A DNA stretch of 64,000 bases. It comes from Echinarachnius parma. Its lineage: Eukaryota; Echinodermata; Echinoidea; Clypeasteroida; Echinarachniidae. Positions within the stretch are counted from its first letter, which is position 1. Every line of letters begins with the position of its first letter. Positions 20,454 through 32,200 of this stretch are shown in pieces. The DNA lies in contig JBAMJV010003019.1 of NCBI GenBank assembly GCA_037951105.1, forward strand, positions 110,001 through 174,000, in the 5' to 3' direction. A program made the position numbers and the translations under genes. Under the pieces are notes generated by a model, which did not search any database, had not been told where the DNA came from, and worked only from the letters and a program-made list of their open reading frames with translations.

Positions 20454-22437
20454 GGATCTTCGACTGCGCGCAGTCGAAAATGATGCCTCCGCCATTACGC
20501 AATTTATTTTTGTCAAGCCCAAATCAACATGTACACAGAATTAATTCTGTCAACTCAATTTTGATGGTACTCTGTCTTTTAGATCTTGACGTATCACAAT
20601 TATGAGCTATAAGTGACCTTGACCTTTGCCCTCATGACCCCAAAATCTAATGACTAGTGTTCCATATACATTCAGGTATCAAGTTGGATTGAAATCTGAT
20701 ATTCAGTTCTTGAGATTTCCAATCTCAAGCTACTTTTACATATAATGAGCCCTGTGACCTTTGACCTCATGACCCCCAAAATCTAATCAGTTCATTGGCT
20801 CTCCAAGGAACATACATGTACCAAGTTTGGCCAGAATCTGTCAATCCCTTCTTGAGATAACGCGATCACGAGCTATTTTTGCATATATAATGAGCTCTGT
20901 GACCTTTGACCTCATGACCCCAAAATCTAATCAGATCATCGGCCCCCCAAGATACATACATGTACCAAGTTTGGTCAGAATCTGTCAATCCCTTCTTGAG
21001 ATAACGCGATCAGGAGCTATTTTTGCATATATAATGTGACCTTTGACCTCATGACCCCAAAATCTAATCAGATCATCGGCCCCCCAAGATACATACATGT
21101 ACCAAGTTTGGTCAGAATCTGTCAATCCCTTCTTGAGATAACGCGATCACGAGCTATTTTTGCATATATAATGAGCTGTGACCTTTGACCTTTGACCTCA
21201 TGACCCCAAAATCTAATCAGATCATTGACCCCCCAAGATACATACATGTAACAAGTTTGGTCAGAATCTATCGATCCGCTCTTGAGATAACGCGATCACG
21301 AGCTATTTTTGCATATATAATGAGCTGTGACCTTTGACCTTTGACCTCATGACCCCAAAATCTAATCAGATCATTGGCCTCCCAAGATACATACATGACC
21401 CAAGTTTGGTGAAAATCCGTTAATCGGTTCTTGAGATAACGCGATCACGAGCTATTTTTGCATATATAATGAGCTGTGACCTTTGACCTTTGACCTCATG
21501 ACCCCAAAATCTAATCAGATCATTGGCCCCCCAAGATACATACATGTACCAAGTTTGGTCAGAATCTGTCAATCCCTTCTTGAGATAACGCGATCACGAG
21601 CTATTTTTGCATATATAATGAGCTCTGTGACCTTTGACCTCATGACCCCAAAATCTAATCAGATCATCGGCCCCCCAAGATACATACATGTACCAAGTTT
21701 GGTCAGAATCTGTCAATCCCTTCTTGAGATAACGCGATCAGGAGCTATTTTTGCATATATAATGTGACCTTTGACCTTTGACCTCATGACCCCAAAATCT
21801 AATCAGATCATCGGCCCCCCAAGATACATACATGTACCAAGTTTGGTCAGAATCTGTCAATCCCTTCTTGAGATAACGCGATCACGAGCTATTTTTGCAT
21901 ATATAATGAGCTCTGTGACCTTTGACCTTTGACCTCATGACCCCAAAATCTAATCAGATCATTGACCCCCCAAGATACATACATGTAACAAGTTTGGTCA
22001 GAATCTATCGATCCGCTCTTGAGATAACGCGATCACGAGCTATTTTTGCATATATAATGAGCTGTGACCTTTGACCTTTGACCTCATGACCCCAAAATCT
22101 AATCAGATCATTGGCCTCCCAAGATACATACATGACCCAAGTTTGGTGAAAATCCGTTAATCGGTTCTTGAGATAACGCGATCACGAGCTATTTTTGCAT
22201 ATATAATGAGCTGTGACCTTTGACCTTTGACCTCATGACCCCAAAATCTAATCAGATCATTGGCCCCCCAAGATACATACATGTACCAAGTTTGGTGAAA
22301 ATCCGTTAATCGGTTCTTGAGATAACGCGATCACGAGAACGGGACGTACGTACGGACGTACGTACGTACGTACGGACGTACGGACGGACGGACAACCTGA
22401 AAACATAATGCCTCCGGCTACTTCGTTGCGGAGGCAT
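20454..22437. mobile_element. Non-coding element with ATGCCTCCG ends filled by a satellite array
   Basis: Near the left border are 'gactgcgcgcagtc', a perfect hairpin, and ATGCCTCCG. The right end is a hairpin ATGCCTCCG...CGGAGGCAT at 22407-22436. Between them lie about 12 satellite units (20600-22335) and then a short (GTAC)n/(GGAC)n tract. A second, diverged and heavily invaded copy spans 22516-23808. No transposase is encoded; the superfamily is undetermined. Confidence 0.6.
20600..22335 (+). repeat. Satellite array, ~138-151-bp units with DR1 half-sites
   Basis: About 12 tandem units share 'gagctatttttgcatatata', a TGACCTTTGACCT core, 'catgaccccaaaatctaat', 'caagatacatacatg' and 'cttgagataacgcgatcac'. 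Unit starts are spaced 138-151 bp. Units alternate between one DR1 (TGACCT-T-TGACCT) and a triple form (TGACCTTTGACCTTTGACCT). A higher-order repeat is visible: the variant 'cattgacccccc' recurs at 21224 and 21961 and the 'gagctctgtgacc' variant at about 20892 and 21620, a period of about 730 bp or five units. The frames reading through it are repeat artefacts. Confidence 0.9.
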
Positions 22438-22561
22438 AAAAATAACCATATTTGTACAAATGATTACAAATAATAAAAAATAAGAGCAATTCGACTGTGT
22501 ACAATAAAAAAAATATATGCCTCCGCCTATCTGGTGACTTTTGCATTATGACCGAAAAATG

Positions 22562-22948
22562 TTAAAGTGAAACCAGTAAAGTGTCTAACTCCACGAAAAT
22601 TACTTGGAGCTTCCACATTTCTCTTCTACCGTGTTGTTTGGCTTATGGTAAGAGAAGAATAAAATAGGGTTAGATTTTTTTAAATGCCCCTTTAGTATGA
22701 CGATATCTATCATTGATAATCATTCAGCTCAAGAGCATTAATGAACGGTCATAAACCTCATACACGCTATGCAGTAATTCGTTGTAAAGGCTGACACAAA
22801 TGTTCGCTTTTTTAACCAGGAAGCAGTGTTCTTTTTCAATGAAACTTTCACACATCATTCGGACATATCTTACAATGATTTTGGTATAGGATTGAAGTCT
22901 CAAATGTAATTTTGGGCAATATCTGACACTTTACAGGTGCACCTTTAA
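22562..22948. mobile_element. MITE family C, inverted copy
   Basis: TTAA at 22562-22565 and 22945-22948. The right end reads 'gacactttacaggtgcacct', the inverted complement of the left end of the copy at 7214-7605. Interior phrases match across the full length in reverse. Confidence 0.8.
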
Positions 22949-23220
22949 TAATATGATTAGAAAAAAATTTGCAGGTATATATGACAACTTGTGATCATTG
23001 ACCTCATGTCACACATATCATAACAGATATATGCCAACCAATAAAGAATTTTATCCGTCAACCAGTTCTTGATTACAAGCTTTTTTGGGGCATATATATA
23101 AAGAGACCTTTGACCTCATTACCCCAAAATCTTATCAGATCATTACCTAATTCAAACATATAGAGAAATGACCAGAAATATATAATGTGATTGAAAAAGA
23201 GCAAAGAAAATGGGATTCCA

Positions 23221-23296
23221 ATGGGATTCGAACCGGAGAACTCCGGATTGCTAGACCGGCACTCTTACCGACTGAGCTATAGAAAACCCTAGTTCA
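23221..23296 (-). pseudogene. tRNA-like sequence (Ala-AGC-like loop), probably SINE or tRNA pseudogene
   Basis: On the minus strand the segment has a D-arm (TAGCTCAGTCGGTAAGAG), an anticodon-like loop CTAGCAA between CCGG/CCGG stems, and a T-loop GGTTCGAATCCC. The acceptor stem pairs with one mismatch, but the T stem fails after two pairs. A gene-like tRNA fold is therefore not supported. The sequence resembles the plus-strand copy at 31672-31745. Confidence 0.5.
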
Positions 23297-23494
23297 GTGT
23301 TCGTTCCTGAAACCCAGTAGTTTTCATTGCTCGTGTGGTCAGAAGCTATTATAAACCTGAAGGATAGAAATCAACTTGGGGATATATGCGAGGGATCACC
23401 GAAGTGATGCAGCTTTTTTTGTATAATTAATGCAAACATATTAGATCATTACCTGTCAACAGGTTCTTGAGATATATAGCGACGAGGACAGGTT

Positions 23495-23718
23495 AAGCCC
23501 TCTGCAGACAGAGCCGACTCGACCCGATCCGACTGGTTTTCATTCGGATTGGCTCAGTTTTCAGTGCCTCGCGACACACATTTTGCCAGTCGAGAGACAG
23601 TCGGATGTCAGTCGAGGTCGATTTAACACGATGAATCGGCTCCAATCGACCGGACCCAACTCTAGCCTGATTGAAACCAGTTGGATCGGGTTGAGTCGGC
23701 TCTGTCTGCAGAGGGCTT
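23495..23718. mobile_element. 223-bp palindromic element
   Basis: Left end 'aagccctctgcagacagagc' followed by 'cgactcgacccgatccgact'; right end is its inverted complement finishing 'ctgtctgcagagggctt'. The short interior also has inverted 'gatcggg' and 'agtcgg' phrases. Non-coding. Confidence 0.85.
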
Positions 23719-24089
23719 TATATGTTCATACAGATGTACATACAGACAGACAGATGGATAACCCATAAACATAACTGACACCTGTGTGCTACTTGGTGAC
23801 AGAGGCATACAAATATTCATACTTATCAGTTTATCAGAACCATGTTTTCACCAAGTACCTAAGAAGGCCCTGAAACTATCAGCAATAAAAAACATCAAAA
23901 ATTGATGGAAAACATGCCTCTATAACTGCCAACAAGAAAAGAGTGGAGGACAATTTATCATAGGATATGGGAACAAAGGAGCAAGCAATGTCACAAAAAC
24001 GATCGCCACAAAAAGTAAATTTTGATCACGTCAAAATAAAGGCAGCTTTATTGACACAGTGTAAGTCTTGTATGCTTCAAAACTGTTCC

Positions 24090-25690
24090 TCTAGCACTTT
24101 GCCATCTCTGCATTGTGGCATCAGATGGCTCTAGGGTGAAAAATGAAGTAATTTCTACGGGATGAAGCACCTGTACTGACAACGCTTCATGCACTCCAAC
24201 CAGTGGTGCTGGATCCATCCGTCAGTTGCTTCTTTTCCAACAACAAGCTTTAAAGTGATTCATCAACTTCGACGATTTCAACCAATTTGTACCTGATTTT
24301 TCAAATGTCTACCTACTTGCAGAGATATTTAACCCGTTCGAGATGGACTGATTTTACTACAACATGTATTCTCCATAGACCTAAGCCTGAATATTTTGCG
24401 AGACTAGTCTTGAACGGGTTAAGATTGAATTTTAAAGCGTCTGTAGACACTTCCGACCGTAGTCAATAGTAACCTAATTTGGAGACTTCACACCAAGGAT
24501 CGGGATAAAATCAGACTTCGATTTACCCTTTTTTCACCAGGTAAACAATATTCATTTCCTATGAAAATCTCACATATCATTCTCAAGAATCTTACAATGA
24601 TATTGTTATAAAATATATGATTAAAGTCTCAAATATTACTTTTTGCTAAAATATAAAGTAAATGGATCACTTAAACAGCCTCCTACCCCACAAGGACACA
24701 GCAACTTACAATCCAACGTCATAAAAGTACTCTACTGTGTTTCGCTTTCCTGACGCACCCTCTCGGGTTAAAAAATGTAAACATTTCTGGGTAAAAGCAC
24801 CAGTTCTCACAACCAGCTCTTCCTAAAGGGGCTTCGGTTCAATGCTTTATACACTCAGCCCTAGAAGTGTTGAGGCCGCCCATGGGTGGCTTCTTTCGTC
24901 AACAAGCTTTAAAGGGATCTAGTAACATTATTGACAAGTGCAAAAAGCGATGCGCGGTTAATAAAATGTGTATTGATGTGATCTGATATGTCCAGAAAGT
25001 ACTGTGTGAAAATTTCAAGTTAATTGGATGTTATTTGGCCGAGAAATTAGTGAAAATGCAAAGTGATATTCACTTACTAATTGCACTTACTTTGTACACG
25101 GCTGAAAAGGTCACGTAGATAATGTCATATCCGAACACTTCAATCGTAAATATCTTTTGAACGAAATGGAAATTTGAAAAAACGAAACCTGTCCAATGCT
25201 TTTATTGTTAATACGAATACAACAAGGTATGAGGGAACTGCTAGAATTCCAATTTGATTTTGAGGATTTGGACGATGTTACTAAGTCCCTTTAACACCAA
25301 CTTACATGGCTTTCCCGAAGCACCCTCTCAGGTTCAAAATGTAGTAATTTCTAAGAGAGCATAATTTCTAACAACTGCCACTTCCTTAAAGGGGGTCAGT
25401 GTAACGTTTGTAACACTCCGACCTGTGATGTTTGGACCAACCAACAGTCGCTTCTTTTCATCAAAAAGCTTTTACAGCAACTTACGATCCAACGCCAGAA
25501 AAGAGTCTCTACTGCAGGCTTTCCCCAAAGTCCTCCGTGGTTGAATGACAAAGACTAAGAGTTGAAGCAGTATTACTCACAACCACGCTTCATTAAAGGG
25601 GTTTTGGTACAACTTCTGTAACATTCTGACCAGTGATGTGGAGTCGGCCCTTCAGTTGCTTCTTTCTTTCGTCAACAAGCTTTTACAGCC
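24090..25690. repeat. Four diverged tandem copies of a ~200-bp unit 3' of FBXW2
   Basis: Units near 24095-24258, 24690-24912, 25296-25470 and 25471-25688 share 'cagcaacttacnatccaacg', 'gcaccctctcnggttnaaaa', 'acaacnncttcnttaaagggg' and 'gtcaacaagctttta' in the same order. Copy two is split from copy three by MITE B (24909-25294). The units lie downstream of the FBXW2 stop and may include old 3' UTR sequence. No coding frame is conserved between copies. Confidence 0.65.
24909..25294. mobile_element. MITE family B copy
   Basis: TTAA at 24909-24912 and 25291-25294. The insertion site (caagctTTAA...TTAAcaccaactta) corresponds to 'aagcttttacagcaactta' in the next tandem unit, so the uninterrupted state can be inferred. 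Confidence 0.85.
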
Positions 25691-25804
25691 CGCCTCTTTT
25701 GAATTATGATTCCGAAACCTGCAATATATAAAAGCATTAGAGCGACATTTACATATATAACATTAAACAAAATACACAATAATTACATTGAAGGATAATC
25801 ATTC

Positions 25805-25933
25805 ATAAGATAATTAATATCATTATTACTATTATTATAGTCATCATCAGTATATTATCATCTTCATCATCTTCATCATCATCATCATCACTATTATTAT
25901 AGTCATCATCAGTATATTATCATCTTCATCATC

Positions 25934-25976
<43 letters not shown>

Positions 25977-26010
25977 CCATCATCGTCATCATCATCATCA
26001 GTAATTTGTA
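25805..26010. repeat. (ATC)n microsatellite with an internal duplication
   Basis: Long ATC/TCA runs. The block 'actattattatagtcatcat' is present twice. The Asp-rich frame here is not a gene. Confidence 0.85.
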
Positions 26011-26203
26011 AAACTACCCAAGAAAGAATACCAACAGTCCTTCTTAGGACTCTCCAATCCTCCCTACTTACATGGTGCAACCATGACTTTATATCATTAT
26101 TATTATTTAAATACTATCATGATAAATATTCAAGACTTATTACCATCATTACAAATATCATTATCATTTTTATCTGCTTACCCTGTCCATTTCCAGAGGG
26201 ATG

Positions 26204-29200
26204 TCACCTGTCGACTGTCCTCCATCTGACGAGGTGTATACTGTGGTCTGGCATGCTGGTAGCAAAGACTAGCCCCTCCTCATGATGCGGCATCAGCCCA
26301 CATAACCACTGCACACAACCTGATACAGCACAAAGAAACGTTTAGAATAAGACAAGTCTTCATCAGACTTTATATAACTTACATAACTTTATGAATTTGT
26401 AATGTTCTTACTTTTATATCATTATATTTCATTTTATTTGTGTAAACTGTGGTCAGGCATGCTGGTAGCAAAGACTAGCCCCTCCTCATGATGCGGCATC
26501 AGCCCACATAACCACTGCACACATCCTGTTATGAGAGAAATTGTTTAGAATAAGATAAGTCTTCACTGGACTTGATATAGCTTTTTTAGTAGTATTGTTC
26601 TTCTTTTATATTATATATTTTATTTATATAATTGAAGCCAGAGGGCATGGAAAGCTTACCTGCGACAAAGTTTGATCCGCGCTTTGAGCACCGATAGATG
26701 GGTTGTTTCCACGAGGCCATCAGTGACTGCGTAGATATGAAGGGTCTGCAGATCCAAAGATGCTTCACGTACTGATTAATAAAGAGGTCTATTTTCCACC
26801 CTCTCTTACCGTTAACTATATCAATTTTATAGAGCCCCAGATGTCATAGAAAGCTTACCTGCGACAAAGTTTGATCCGCCCTTTGAGCGTTGATAGATAG
26901 GGTGTTTCCACGAAGCCATAAGAGACTGCATCTGCGAGTAGATGATGTGGAGGTCTACACAGATCTAAAGACGTACTGACCAAGAAAGAGGTACAGTCCC
27001 CCCTTCTTACCATTAGCAATATCAAGTTTGTAGAGCTATGAAGGCATGGAGAGCTTACCTGCGACAAAGTTTGATCCGCGCTTTGAACGTCGATAAATGG
27101 GCAGTTTCCATGAAGCCATCAACGATTGCGTCTGTGAGTAGATGATGTGAAGGTTCTGCGGATCTAGACACAGGGTAAAGATGCTTCCCGTACTGACCAA
27201 GAAAGAGGTTCCCTGCTGGTACGTGGCCGCCAACTCTGGTGGGCTTATCAACCTGTCAATAAAAAAAAGTAAAACAAAACATATATGCTGTTTTCAACTG
27301 AGATTAAACTGACAGTTTCAGTATTGATTTATGCGTGTTTACTGGTCCAACATCAAGTTTCAATGGACCCGGGCGATTGGTCCAGTGCTAGTGTTGAGCC
27401 CTGCAGAATAATATATTCTCGTGCCCGTCTCTTCATTACCCTACCTTACCGGTTCCAGAGTGCTGAAGTCCCACAGCATTGATAGTATACCAGTGTTTGA
27501 TGAACCGGCCACCATCTTGCCGTTGAAACACATTCTTCTAAAAACTCTTCCATTCTCAAGCTTTCAGTGAGAGTGTTAGAACCATACCTGGTCTACACAT
27601 CCCTTTACATATATTTTATAGTATTACACCCCACATTACCCTGCCTTACAAGGTTCTGAAGTGCTTGAGTCTATTACCTTGAGCTATTGTCACTTCTAGC
27701 CTACATTACAATGATAATTTCATATTTTAATTGTGTTAACCTATTGTCTACAAGAACTTAGACGGCCATGTGTTAACTATATGGGGATTGTAAAATCTAG
27801 CAGGGTACAGGTTAACTTACCCTCTTTAATAATAATAATAATAATAATGATGCATTTATAACGCGCATCACATATGTCTCTATGCGCTGTAAGAAATTGA
27901 AATAGAAGAAAGTAAGGTTCAGCACACAATACTGCGTATTAATGACTATTATACGTACTATCAAGTAAAACTGAAAGGTGCTATTCCAGAAGAATGTACA
28001 TAAGCTGAAATAAAATGAAAGCGAATGCAGCATGTTCCGTGACTAATCTAGCCCTACCGGGGACAGGTGCCTGATCTCTTTTGTTCCCATACCTTACAAG
28101 TTCCAGAGTGCTAAAGTCCCACAGCATGATACCAATGTCGGATGAACAGGCGACCATCTTGCCGTTGAACTGCAGTCTCGGCAGAAGCTGCCCTCTCGAG
28201 TCCTGGTTGGGATAGGTTAGCGTGGCCAGGCATTCTACATTGCTTTTAGGCAAACACGGCCAAACCTGGGGAAAACAAACAATTGGAAATAAACATATTA
28301 ATTATACCTATTTCAATCAAATTCTCAATACCAAGGGCTCAACAAATGCACTTGCCCACTTGCCATTTTTATTATTGCGTAAATCACTATAATTTAGAAA
28401 AATCTTTAAATTGGCAACACATTGTGATATTTTAAAAACAGATATTGGCATTCAAATTGGCAACTTTGCGGCAAAGTCACTTCATATTTGTCTTAAATGG
28501 TCATTACCAAATATTTTCCACCTATTTTTATGTCATTGATCGGTCAACAAAATTTAGGGGTTGCCAATTTGTAGAGGAAAACAATATCAATTTTGCCTTA
28601 AAATAGCTCTCGTCCTTGATGGTTAATTATACCTATTTCAATCAAATTCTCGATACCAAGGGCTCAACAAATGCACTTGCACACTTGACCAGGGCAGGCG
28701 GAAATCATTTGTTGGCAAGTACTAAGTTCAAATCACTTGCCCGATGATAGCAAGTAATTTCAGCTAAATTTTGACAAATTTTTTACATTTTACAGGTTTT
28801 TTGGAATAAAATGCAAACAAAATAATTGACAGCAAATTTTATTTTTAGGTTTTTCTAGAGTTAATCACTAATTTCACTCGGTGTTTTAGATGATGACAAA
28901 GTTAATTATATTTTCGCGATGTACTGAAATAGGTCATGTAATGTATGATTGCAAGGTATTTTATTTACTAGGAACTTGCCTAATAGGACATGTCACATTG
29001 TGTTTTTGTTTAGCCCTGCTAAGACCCTTTGATAATCATGGTCAAAGTTTTGAAGTGATTCAATTAGGCACATGCACAAAGCTATAGTATTTCCTAATCT
29101 TATCTTGAAAAGCAATGTTAATTAGACATTCAATCAATTAAAGGGATCTAGTAACTTTGTTGACATGTGAAAAAAGTGATGAATGGTTGATGCAATGTAT

Positions 29201-32200
29201 ATTGTTTTTATCTGATATGTCCACAGGGTATTGTGTGAAAATTTCAAGTCAAATGGACGTTGCATGGCCGAGTAATGAGCAAAAATGCAAAGTGATATTC
29301 ACTAACTCACTGCACTCACTTTGTACACGGTTTCAAAACTCCAACGGAGATTTTATTATCTGAACGCTTCAATCGTACATATTTTTGTAACGAAAGGGAA
29401 ATTTGAAACACCGAAACCTGTCCCATGATTTTATTTGTTAATACGAATACAACAAGGTATGAAGGAACTGCTAGAATTCAAGTTTGATTTTGAGGATTTG
29501 GACAATGTTACTATAAAGTCCCTTTAATCAATCAGTCGTTTTACCTTTATCACTGTCTTGTCCATACTTAGAATGACATGATCTCCACTCCTCACATTCT
29601 CCGAGTTCACTGCACATGTCTGCATCAACACCTGGGACATGGGGGCAGAGTTGAGTCAATTAAAGTCAGAGTTCATAGAGAAAGTTAAAGGGGACCACCA
29701 GGCAAAGAACAACACATTATTACCGTAAAACTCCGTGTATAAGATGCACTTTTTTTCTGTCAGAAAATTTTAAAAGTGGGGGGTGCATCTTATACACAGG
29801 TACAGCAAAAATATTTTGGTGAACTTGTTGATGGAATGGAACAGATGATACCTTTCATTTATAAGGATACTATTTTTGGGTGGTGGTACCCTTTAAAGTC
29901 AGAGTTCATAGGGATAGTTAATAATTTCTTTTTGTTGGTTTTCACTTCTCTTGTCAACCACAAAAATAATTTAGGCCAAACATCTTTGTTACATAGATCT
30001 AGATATAATTTTAACATTCATTCATTGTTTCTTAGCTACAACTGAAGGAAATCCTCAAATTGGTAACACATTGCAAAACAAATTAAAATCAGAACCCATT
30101 TCATTATTCTGGTAACATAAGCCAAACAACAAGGTACAAAAGAAATGTGAAAAGCTCTTGAAGTGATTGTGGTTGAATTTGACAAAGTTTAAATTATGAA
30201 TTGCTTAATACATTCTTAAAATGGCACTTATAGGTAGACAGTAGAAAATGAGGAGTTGCCTTTTTAATGGGCCAGATTTCCATATAATAAGAATAAGAAC
30301 AATAATAATAATAATAATGTTTCAAATATGTATGATGTTTAACTCTGAGCATCTTACGTAATTACCCCAGTCATAGGACACACACTCGCAATCAATCCAC
30401 ACGTGACATGCACTTTCTGCTCCCTTTGGAGCAATGCATTCTGGCAGTCATGAGGTGCACTCAATGGAATACAAATACAATCGCATACTGATACACGTTC
30501 CACTCCTACCTGGTCAACATTCATACACCTGGGTAGAGAGCAGCAATAGTTTATTAATTGTCTTGCTGAAGGACAAACAGACAATGTACACACTAACCAC
30601 TAGTTTCAAACTTGGGATACCACTGATTGGAGAGCGCATGCTCTACCACTCATGCCACACCACGACCACTATTTTCCTTGGAATAATGCTAATAATTCTC
30701 ATATTTACCTGAATGACCCAGTCTGTATGTCCAGTCAGGGTTGTTATGATGGCGCCATGACTCAGCTTCCAGACCTTGACTGTCTCATCGGCTGATCCAC
30801 TCACAAGAAGGTCCAAGTCATCATCATAGTCAATGCTGAATACTGAGCAGATAAAGAAAAAAAAAAGTCATTTAAAGTAATTATAATAATGAATATAGAT
30901 GAAGAGAGTGCTAACTCTGGGGGGGGGGGGTTATTGAGGGGGGGGGGGTTATTGAGGGGGGGGGGAAGGGGGGAGGGCATGTGCGATATTAAAACTTAAA
31001 CAGGTTTATCGCCTGGTCCTTTCATGAGAAGGTCCAAGTCATCGTCGTAGTCAATTTTGCACAGATTGTGAGAAAATAACTCCAGTAACAACTATAATAG
31101 AAATATCCTATATTTCTGGTCAATTTCCCTATAGATGTTTGAAATAATTCATACCAAAAAGCTGCATCAGTTGATCCCTCGCACATATCCCTACACCAGT
31201 TAATTTCCTATCGTTTGGGATTGTGTCAGGTTTATAATAGCTTCTGTCCATCGAGCAATAACAACTGAGAGTTGTATAAAGCCTAGCTTTCAATCCTAGC
31301 AGGATCTTCGTCAGGGCAACTAATGACTAGGATTGAAAGCTACGCTTTAAACCACTCTCATTTTTATAATGATGGTCCCGTACATATCACATTATGTTAT
31401 AATACACTATTTGAAAATATATTTATTGTAGCTTCTAGTATTATTGCAATTGTTATTATGTTACAATTGTGTTCATTATACATGTTTATTATCAATATCC
31501 ACGAAGTGTATTTCTTTCTGTATTATTTGTATAATTATTTTGTACCATGTGATTATGTTGAAAATAAAATAGAATGAATCAATGAATCAATGAATCACAT
31601 TGGCGATATTTAGTAGATGAGCAGTTTTCAGCAGTATTTTCTTAATAAACAGCAATAAGAACTAACAGATAAAGTAGGTTTTTAGCTCAGTTGGTAAAAG
31701 CACCGGTCTAGCAATCTGGTCTCGGGATCGAATCCCGGGGAAGCAAGTTATGTTGATTTGTGTTGCCAGGCATGAAAACTAATCACATAAAAAATAACAG
31801 TGTTTACAGTAAATTACAGTAAATAATGCCAGGCATGAAAACTAATCACCTAAAAAATAACAGTGTTTAAACAGTAAATTGTATAAATGGGTAAGATGCA
31901 ATATTATATACCTGCTCCTGAATGGCCCACGAACTGCTGCAACCTCAGCCCAGTGTCCAAGTCCCAGCATGCAATGGTGTTGTCAAACGACGCGGTGATC
32001 ACCTTGAGGTCATCAAACTTTATGTCTGCAACGGTGTGGGTCTGAAGCACCTTGAGACACTTGCCCGACGCGACGTCCCACAGACGCACAGAGAGATCAT
32101 CAGAACCTGGAAATACAGAAAGAGACCATGACAAATAAGTTCCTTTATCCCACAGACCCACAAACAAAATTTCAGCAATAGTTATACGAATTTGGCTGCA

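Larger units (their letters stand above)
22516..23808. mobile_element. Second, diverged ATGCCTCCG element with three insertions
   Basis: Starts 'tatgcctccgcctatctggt' and ends 'cttggtgacagaggcatac'. It keeps single degenerate versions of the satellite phrases (such as 'gacctttgacctcattaccc' at about 23105). It is interrupted by MITE C (22562-22948), a tRNA-like sequence (about 23221-23296) and a palindromic element (23495-23718). Confidence 0.6.

Noticed and set aside
20827-21767. Repeated 60-94-residue frames on the plus strand
   Set aside because: They are the satellite unit read through; units change frame by length variation and the peptide has no gene-like support.
25847-26080. Asp-rich minus-strand frame
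   Set aside because: Translation of an ATC microsatellite.
31672-31745. A functional tRNA gene
   Set aside because: Acceptor ends do not pair and a sister copy lies in repeat sequence; more likely tRNA-derived repeat.
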